Positions 15,320 to 20,140 of a stretch of DNA of 20,140 bases are shown piece by piece. Made by a program: the position numbers and the translations under genes. The notes under the pieces are model-generated. The model was not told the origin of the DNA and searched no databases. It worked only from the letters and a program-made list of their open reading frames with translations. The DNA comes from RGIG1828 sp045586905 (lineage in GTDB: Bacteria; Bacillota; Clostridia; UMGS1810), in NCBI GenBank assembly GCA_045586905.1, contig JAZNBF010000093.1, positions 1-20,140 of the forward strand, written 5' to 3'. Every line of letters starts with the position of its first letter. Position 1 is the stretch's first letter.

Positions 15320-15351
15320 CACCTCCTGCTCAGCAGGAGGTGTCTTTGCTT
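15320..15351 (+). terminator. Rho-independent terminator after the lipoprotein gene
   Basis: A perfect 10-bp GC-rich stem pairs 15320-15329 with 15333-15342 around a TCA loop, followed by the T-rich stretch TCTTTGCTT. The -35 box of the lysA promoter overlaps its final bases. Confidence 0.85.
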
Positions 15352-15378
15352 GACAAAAAGGCCGATTTTTGTTATAAT
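15350..15378 (+). promoter_or_regulatory. Perfect-consensus sigma-A promoter of lysA
   Basis: TTGACA (15350-15355), 17-base spacer, TATAAT (15373-15378), all matching the consensus. The start near 15385 gives a leader of about 57 bases, too short for a lysine riboswitch. Confidence 0.88.
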
Positions 15379-15441
15379 TAACAGGATATATTATATGATA
15401 ATATGTCTGTAATTTTCATAATTTCACCGGAGGTTTTCATC

Positions 15442-16746
15442 ATGCTCAAACATGATTACATGCAAATAAATTCACAAGGCCACCTTGTACTTGGTGGATG
15501 TGACACGGTAGATTTGTGCAATCACTATGGCACACCTCTCTATGCTTTCGACGAAGATCGTATCCGCGAGAACATGAGAGCCTACAAAATCTCAATAGAC
15601 TCATATTACGGTGGCAAAGGTCTGTGTCTTTATGCAAGCAAGGCTTTCTCCACAATGTATATGTATAAGCTTGCCGCCCAGGAAGGACTCGGCGTTGATG
15701 TTGTGTCGGGCGGAGAGCTCTACACTGCTCTTAAGGCAGGCTTTGACGCAACAAAAATAGTTTTTCATGGCAACAACAAAAGCTATGACGAAATAGAAAT
15801 GGCAATAGAAGCAGGCGTTGGCAGAATCGTTGTCGACGGTGACGGTGAAATAGAAAAAATCGACAAAGCCTGCAAAAAGCTTGGCAAAACAGCCGACATC
15901 TTAGTCCGCATAAAACCCGGTGTTGATGCCCACACCCACGAATTCATCTCCACCGGCCACATCGACTGCAAATTTGGTTTTGCCATATCAAACGGTGAAG
16001 CCGACAGATTTTTAAAATTTGCCTCATCTTTTTCCGATCTCATAAACATCCGCGGTCTTCACTGTCACATTGGTTCTCAGATTTTTCTCTACGAGCCATT
16101 TTCGGAAGCTGCACGCATAATGATCGATTTCTACATCCATGCCCAGAAAGAGTACGGACTTACCTTTTCCGAGCTCGACCTTGGCGGCGGCTTCGGCATA
16201 AAATATGTCGATGGTGACACTCCTGTTCCTTTTGAGGGCTACATAGAAGCAGTTTCAAAAGTAATAAAAGAAAAATGCAAATCCGAGGGCATCGAAATTC
16301 CCTTCATCTATATGGAACCGGGTCGTTCAATCGTAGGTGATGCAGGCATCACCCTATACAGCGTGGGCACCGTTAAAGATATTGAAGGCGTGCGCAAATT
16401 TGTCTCTGTCGATGGTGGCATGGCAGATAACCCGCGTTATATACTCTATGGCAGTGAATATGATGCAACACTCGCCAACAGGGCAAATGATGTTCCCGAG
16501 GAATACATAACACTTTGCGGCAAATGCTGCGAATCGGGTGATATTTTAATTGACAAATGTCATCTTCCCAAGGTTAAAGAAGGCGACATAGTGGCAGTAA
16601 TGACCACCGGCGCCTACAACTATTCCATGGCGAGCAACTACAACCGTCTGCCAAGACCTTGCGCAGTTATGGTATCAAAAGGCAAACATAAGTTAATAAT
16701 CAAAAGAGAAACCTACGACGACATCATCAAAAATGACCTTCTCTGA
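15442..16746 (+). CDS. lysA: Diaminopimelate decarboxylase
   Basis: A 434-residue PLP enzyme of fold type III (alanine racemase-like) that decarboxylates meso-diaminopimelate to L-lysine, the last step of lysine synthesis. Seen in order: K67 in YASKAFS (Schiff-base lysine), GLHCHIGSQ (H209 near the cofactor), GGGFG (248-252, phosphate binding), EPGR (292-295), and CCESGD (C363, E364) with the catalytic cysteine expected from the partner subunit. The late GAYNYSMASNYNRLPRP segment is also typical. The start was placed at 15442, where GGAGG (15429-15433) is 8 bases upstream; an in-frame ATG 13 codons earlier has no such site. No terminator is seen before the next gene, 92 bases downstream. Confidence 0.95.
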   Translation: MLKHDYMQINSQGHLVLGGCDTVDLCNHYGTPLYAFDEDRIRENMRAYKISIDSYYGGKGLCLYASKAFSTMYMYKLAAQEGLGVDVVSGGELYTALKAGFDATKIVFHGNNKSYDEIEMAIEAGVGRIVVDGDGEIEKIDKACKKLGKTADILVRIKPGVDAHTHEFISTGHIDCKFGFAISNGEADRFLKFASSFSDLINIRGLHCHIGSQIFLYEPFSEAARIMIDFYIHAQKEYGLTFSELDLGGGFGIKYVDGDTPVPFEGYIEAVSKVIKEKCKSEGIEIPFIYMEPGRSIVGDAGITLYSVGTVKDIEGVRKFVSVDGGMADNPRYILYGSEYDATLANRANDVPEEYITLCGKCCESGDILIDKCHLPKVKEGDIVAVMTTGAYNYSMASNYNRLPRPCAVMVSKGKHKLIIKRETYDDIIKNDLL

Positions 16747-16798
16747 TGCCTTGCGAGAACGACAAATGAAAAGTGTGCAAATTTTGAAGATTTAATTT

Positions 16799-16820
16799 AT
16801 ACGGGGTTTGATTCCCGTAT
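16799..16820 (+). other. Hairpin just upstream of the site-2 protease ribosome binding site
   Basis: ATACGGG (16799-16805) pairs perfectly with CCCGTAT (16814-16820) around an 8-base loop. No T run follows, so it is not a normal terminator. It ends 3 bases before AAGGAGA (16824-16830). It could be an mRNA-stabilising or processing site, or an operator; no promoter was recognised in this 92-base gap. Confidence 0.5.
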
Positions 16821-16838
16821 ATTAAGGAGATACCCCCT

Positions 16839-17489
16839 ATGTTCAATCAATCGCAAATTCTGTCTTTTATCATGAGCATTCCTGCAGTGCTTTTTGCAAT
16901 CACCGTTCACGAGTGTGCTCATGGCTGGGCGGCATATCTTATGGGCGACTCCACTGCCCGTTACAGTGGCAGACTGAGCCTCAACCCTCTCAGACACATG
17001 GACCCCATAGGCGCTCTTTGCATGCTCTTTTTTCGCTTTGGCTGGGCAAAACCTGTGCCTGTCAACTCTTCCAATTTCAGAAACAGGCGTGTGGGCATTG
17101 TCACTGTCAGTCTTGCAGGTCCCCTGTCAAACTTTATAGTAGGTCTTTTAAGCTGTATTCTTTTTTACCTTGTCTCGTTTCTGACAAAGGGTGAGTCGGT
17201 TATTGCGCGTTTTGCTCTTGCCATTCTCATTCAGTCTGTCTATATGAATGTCGGCCTCATGATTTTCAATCTCATCCCCATTCCCCCTCTCGACGGTTCA
17301 AAAATTCTTCTCGAGTTTCTTCCTTACAGATGGCAGTATGAGATATACAGATACGAAAGATACTTTGGCCTCATTCTCATTCTTTTGGTCTATGCAGGCT
17401 CCATGACGCCCATACTTTCATTCTTTCAGTCCTATGTGCTGATGTTCTACGAATTTATTTCGTCTCTTATACTGAATCTTTTTATATAA
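16839..17489 (+). CDS. Site-2 protease family protein (peptidase M50)
   Basis: A 216-residue intramembrane zinc metalloprotease. The HExxH zinc motif is H24-E25-C26-A27-H28, in the first membrane segment. The second conserved site, FNLIPIPPLDG, places N144 and the zinc-binding D152 in a later helix. The short form lacks a PDZ domain and has about five or six hydrophobic segments, like the YwhC-type members of the family. Such enzymes cut membrane proteins inside the bilayer, often anti-sigma factors or signal peptides, but the substrate here is unknown. AAGGAGA sets the start. It lies 13 bases upstream of scpA, a neighbourhood that is recurrent in Bacillota. Confidence 0.93.
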   Translation: MFNQSQILSFIMSIPAVLFAITVHECAHGWAAYLMGDSTARYSGRLSLNPLRHMDPIGALCMLFFRFGWAKPVPVNSSNFRNRRVGIVTVSLAGPLSNFIVGLLSCILFYLVSFLTKGESVIARFALAILIQSVYMNVGLMIFNLIPIPPLDGSKILLEFLPYRWQYEIYRYERYFGLILILLVYAGSMTPILSFFQSYVLMFYEFISSLILNLFI

Positions 17490-17502
17490 CCGGTGATACA
17501 AA

Positions 17503-18264
17503 ATGGAACAGTTAACCTTTAAGGTCGATCAGTTTGAAGGTCCTCTCGATCTTTTAGAGCATCTCATCAAACGCAATAAGCTCGACATATGCAATATTTC
17601 ACTTATTGCCATAACCGACCAATACATCGAATATATCAATTCCATGCAAGAAATGGATCTCGACATTTCAGGCGACTTTTTAGTTGTGGCAACAGACCTT
17701 CTCTACATAAAGTCCAAGGCCCTCCTTCCAAAGCACGAGGAGGAAGAAGATCCCGAAGCTCTTGCCAACAGTCTCACCGAGGCACTCAGGCAAAGGCAGA
17801 GAATGAAAGCCATATCAGAAAAATTCAAGGTAATGCAGTTTGACGGCTCCTACTATTTCTTCAAAGAAGCCGAAAACATACCCAAATCAGAAATCCCTGC
17901 CAAAAAGCACATCGAAGAGGGCAGTGTGGACAAGCTCTACGAAGCTTTCCTCACCATACTCGAAAAAACCGAGCGTCGTATGCCGCCCCCCAAAGACAGC
18001 TTTGGCGGAATTGTCGGCAGAGAACCGGTATCTGTCAGAAAAAAAGCAAGCGGACTTGTCGGCACACTCAGAAAGAAAAGCAAAATCAGCTTTTCTCAGG
18101 CCTTTGAAGAAGCAAAGGGCAAAAATGAAGTTGTAGCCATTTTTCTTGCTATCTTAGAGCTCATGAAGCTCAACCACATATATGTCTACGATGACGACGA
18201 CGGTAACCTTATGATGTCTATCGGCGAAAACATAGACGAAGAAATCGAATATAATTTTGAATAA
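17503..18264 (+). CDS. scpA: Segregation and condensation protein A
   Basis: A 253-residue kleisin. It links the two heads of the SMC dimer and with ScpB forms the SMC-ScpAB complex that compacts and segregates the chromosome. The N-terminus (VDQFEGPLDLLEHLI, then NKLDICNISL) is the conserved region that binds the SMC neck. The middle is a charged linker. The C-terminal region, ending in EVVAIFLAILELMKL and then IYVYDDDD, is the winged helix that binds the SMC head. Length is typical. The ribosome binding site is weak (GGTGAT at 17492-17497), so translation may depend on the upstream gene. scpB follows after 12 bases. Confidence 0.97.
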   Translation: MEQLTFKVDQFEGPLDLLEHLIKRNKLDICNISLIAITDQYIEYINSMQEMDLDISGDFLVVATDLLYIKSKALLPKHEEEEDPEALANSLTEALRQRQRMKAISEKFKVMQFDGSYYFFKEAENIPKSEIPAKKHIEEGSVDKLYEAFLTILEKTERRMPPPKDSFGGIVGREPVSVRKKASGLVGTLRKKSKISFSQAFEEAKGKNEVVAIFLAILELMKLNHIYVYDDDDGNLMMSIGENIDEEIEYNFE

Positions 18265-18276
18265 CGGAGTTTCATT

Positions 18277-18939
18277 ATGTCAGATGTACAAATCGAAGCA
18301 AAGCTTCAGGCAATGCTTTTTGCAAGCGGTGAATCTGTGCCGGTAAAAAGAATGGCTGAGGTTTTGGAAATAACTGAACCAAAAGCATATGAATATCTTG
18401 AAAAGCTGAGTCAGAAATATGAAGATGATGCCTCCATGGGCATTCGTCTTGTAAGATATGAAGACTCCTATCAGCTTTCCACCAAGAGGGAATATTACGA
18501 GTGCATCCGATCACTCACCGAGAAAAAAAGGCGCGCCTCTCTCACCAATGCAGGTCTTGAGGTGCTCTCTGTTGTGGCCTACAATCAACCCATCACCCGT
18601 AGCTCCATAGAGTTCATCCGTGGAGTCAATTCCGACGGTCCCTTAAACAATCTCATCTCAGCAGGCCTTGTTGAAGAGGTTGGCAGACTCGACGCTCCCG
18701 GTCGCCCTATTCTTTTCGGCACCGGTGAGGAATTTTTAAGATGCTTCAATCTCACCTCTATATCCGATCTCCCCGAGGTCGAGCTTGAATTCAATTTTGA
18801 AGATGTAAACCGTGACACAATAGAAGGCGAGCAGGTTGTTTTTGAAGATAAACCTTCCGAAACCCCCATCGCCGATACATCACAGGATGGCACAGATAAC
18901 ACCGACGGTATTGTGTCAGATGATCAACAAGAGGAGTAA
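18277..18939 (+). CDS. scpB: Segregation and condensation protein B
   Basis: A 220-residue dimeric partner of ScpA in the SMC condensin. Two winged-helix domains are visible: the first begins AKLQAMLFASGESV, the second is LEVLSVVAYNQPITRS followed by IEFIRGVNSDG. The family motif GRPILFGTG, then FLRCFNL, closes the second domain. The last ~45 residues are acidic, low in complexity and probably disordered; their length varies in the family. GGAG at 18266-18269 sets the start. It is 12 bases after scpA and 6 before the DUF2953 gene. Confidence 0.97.
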   Translation: MSDVQIEAKLQAMLFASGESVPVKRMAEVLEITEPKAYEYLEKLSQKYEDDASMGIRLVRYEDSYQLSTKREYYECIRSLTEKKRRASLTNAGLEVLSVVAYNQPITRSSIEFIRGVNSDGPLNNLISAGLVEEVGRLDAPGRPILFGTGEEFLRCFNLTSISDLPEVELEFNFEDVNRDTIEGEQVVFEDKPSETPIADTSQDGTDNTDGIVSDDQQEE

Positions 18940-18945
18940 TTTCTC

Positions 18946-19602
18946 ATGAAAATTGCAGGTCTTATATTTCTGACAATTTTTCTTTTTCTGCTATTGGCAC
19001 TTCTGATTTGTCTTTTTTTGAAAATTCGCCTTGTTCTTTTGTTTTCAAAGAAGGCAGGCAGCAAATTTTCATCGTCTGTGCATATTGAGCTTTTTGGCGG
19101 CAAAATAAAAAAGGACATCTCTCTCTGTTACAAGAAAAAAGAACCGTCAGAAAAAGCTGACAAGCCGGATGGCGAATCAGACAAACTTACGTTCACACAA
19201 AAAGTAAAAGATTATTACCAAAAGTTTCTCCTTCTGAAAAACACCTGGGCCAAATCAAAAAGGGGAGTACGAAAAAGAATCATAGCCGAAGAGATAAGTC
19301 TTAACATATCCTTTGGCACAGGTGATGCAGCACATACCGGCATCATAACAGGAAGCCTCTGGGGAGCCATCTATAATGTAATTGCCTTTTTTGCAAATTT
19401 TATAAGAGTTACCGAGCCTCAGATAAACATCACTCCCGACTATGAAAATGAGCTTTTTGAATTTGACGGAAAGTGTATATTAAAACTTTGTGCAGCAAAT
19501 ATTATAAGTGTATTTTTAATTCTTTATATAAACTACTTTATTGAAAAAAGAAAGCAAACAAAAAAAGAAAAGGCGGCGATTAACAATGTCAACACCAATT
19601 GA
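18946..19602 (+). CDS. DUF2953 domain-containing membrane protein (YtfI-like)
   Basis: A 218-residue protein of unknown function. A membrane helix (~4-26) is followed by a lysine-rich region and the DUF2953 pattern: ISLNISFGTGDAAHTGIITG, GAIYNVI, TEPQINITPDY and FEFDGKCILKL. A second hydrophobic stretch near 180-200 precedes a strongly basic tail. B. subtilis ytfI has the same family and also sits directly before ytfJ/gerW, so a role in sporulation is likely by context only. GAGGAG at 18931-18936 sets the start. Its 3' end overlaps gerW by 17 bases. Confidence 0.88.
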   Translation: MKIAGLIFLTIFLFLLLALLICLFLKIRLVLLFSKKAGSKFSSSVHIELFGGKIKKDISLCYKKKEPSEKADKPDGESDKLTFTQKVKDYYQKFLLLKNTWAKSKRGVRKRIIAEEISLNISFGTGDAAHTGIITGSLWGAIYNVIAFFANFIRVTEPQINITPDYENELFEFDGKCILKLCAANIISVFLILYINYFIEKRKQTKKEKAAINNVNTN

Positions 19603-19993
19603 AGGTCTCATGAGCGAGGTAATGGGCAAACTTAAGCAGATGATCGATGTCAACACCATAGTGGGTGAATGCATCACAACATCCGACGGTACCACTGTCA
19701 TCCCTGTATCAAAGGTGGCATTTGGCTTTGGCGCAGGCGGAAGTGAATTTTCAGCAAAGCCTCTTGATGAGAAAAAAGACCAGGCACTCTTTGGCGGAGG
19801 CTGCGGTGGCGGCGTATCGGTAAAGCCAATGGCTTTTCTGGTTATAAAAAATGACAGCATAAGACTTCTGCCCGTCACAAATTCTGTTTCCACTGCCGAT
19901 AAGGTGGTCGATATGATACCCGAACTTCTCAACAAAGTAAATGGGTTCATTTGCGAATTCAAAAATAAAAAAGAAGAAAAGACAGAAGAATGA
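19586..19993 (+). CDS. gerW: Spore germination protein GerW (YtfJ)
   Basis: A 135-residue protein of the GerW/YtfJ family. In B. subtilis it is a forespore-made protein located at the inner spore membrane and needed for germination through nutrient receptors. Visible features are PIEGLM at the N-terminus, VDVNTIVGE, IPVSKVAFGFGAGGSEF and the glycine-rich GGGCGGGVSVKPMAFLVI. The last residues are highly charged. ATG 19586 was chosen because the conserved family sequence begins there. An in-frame ATG at 19541 would add a lysine-rich leader that belongs to the overlapping DUF2953 gene. The ribosome binding site is only AGGCGG (19571-19576), so translational coupling is likely. Its presence marks the organism as a spore former. 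Confidence 0.93.
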   Translation: MSTPIEGLMSEVMGKLKQMIDVNTIVGECITTSDGTTVIPVSKVAFGFGAGGSEFSAKPLDEKKDQALFGGGCGGGVSVKPMAFLVIKNDSIRLLPVTNSVSTADKVVDMIPELLNKVNGFICEFKNKKEEKTEE

Positions 19994-20000
19994 TATAATA

Positions 20001-20043
20001 AAAATCACCTGATGCTGTTTTTTATGGCATTGGGTGATTTTTG
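20001..20043 (+). terminator. Rho-independent terminator of the lysA/scpAB/gerW cluster
   Basis: The stem 20001-20015 pairs with 20027-20041 (core ATCACC / GGTGAT plus GC at the loop end, two G-T pairs) around an 11-base loop. It ends in TTTTTTG. It begins 7 bases after the gerW stop. Confidence 0.85.
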
Positions 20044-20064
20044 TATTTGTTTTTAAATTTATGC

Positions 20065-20093
20065 TTTACAAATGCATATAAAAAATATATAAT
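20065..20093 (+). promoter_or_regulatory. Promoter of the gene starting at 20131
   Basis: TTTACA (20065-20070), 17-base spacer, TATAAT (20088-20093), in a very AT-rich stretch. The predicted start near 20100 gives a leader of about 30 bases. Confidence 0.75.
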
Positions 20094-20130
20094 TTAATAA
20101 AAAATAACCTGTAAAAGAAGGGGAAGAATT

Positions 20131-20140
20131 ATGATTAAAA
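20131..20140 (+). CDS. First codons of an unidentified gene (partial)
   Basis: ATG ATT AAA follows a ribosome binding site AAGGGGA (20118-20124) and a good promoter, so a gene very probably starts here. Only three codons are in the window and the product cannot be told. Confidence 0.6.

Noticed and set aside
15379..15441. Lysine riboswitch before lysA
   Set aside because: The promoter leaves only about 57 bases of leader, far less than the riboswitch needs, and no matching structure is seen.

Overview
The window looks like chromosomal DNA from a spore-forming member of the Bacillota, most likely class Clostridia. The signs are gerW (ytfJ) for spore germination, the site-2 protease-scpA-scpB-DUF2953-gerW gene order, strong AGGAGG ribosome binding sites, several sigma-A promoters matching the consensus perfectly, and codon use of a moderately AT-rich genome. 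No phage, plasmid, transposase or CRISPR array is visible. Genus cannot be told from the sequence alone.

Layout. Bases 1-178 are the C-terminus of a short-chain dehydrogenase/reductase. 397-2154 is a monocistronic Na/phosphate cotransporter with a fused PhoU-like domain. 2305-9690 is a four-gene envelope operon on the + strand: a membrane-fusion adaptor with a duplicated core, a MacB-type ABC ATPase, its FtsX/MacB-type permease, and a large secreted S-layer-homology protein made of two tandem copies of a module of about 445 residues. A bidirectional terminator separates it from the convergent serC-serA operon (12008-9741, - strand), which gives two of the three steps of phosphorylated serine biosynthesis.

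Between serC and the next gene lie 648 bases with no protein gene. They hold two divergent perfect-consensus promoters, a tRNA-Gln(CTG) and its terminator. Downstream is an 84-bp direct repeat, two copies exactly 200 bp apart, that carries the tRNA 3' end plus the terminator. Between the copies is a run of closely packed hairpins. This is the least explained part of the window.

From 12657 everything is on the + strand: an MgtC/SapB membrane protein, an SseB-like protein whose two domains appear to be in reversed order, a lipoprotein of unknown function, then lysA (diaminopimelate decarboxylase), a site-2 protease (M50), scpA, scpB (condensin partners of SMC), a DUF2953 membrane protein and gerW. 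A terminator, a strong promoter and the first codons of another gene close the window.

Most genes are housekeeping and assign to known families. No complete undescribed defence or mobile system is visible. The points that stand out are the duplicated SLH protein and duplicated adaptor in one operon, the permuted SseB-like protein, and the tRNA-derived repeat with its hairpin chain.
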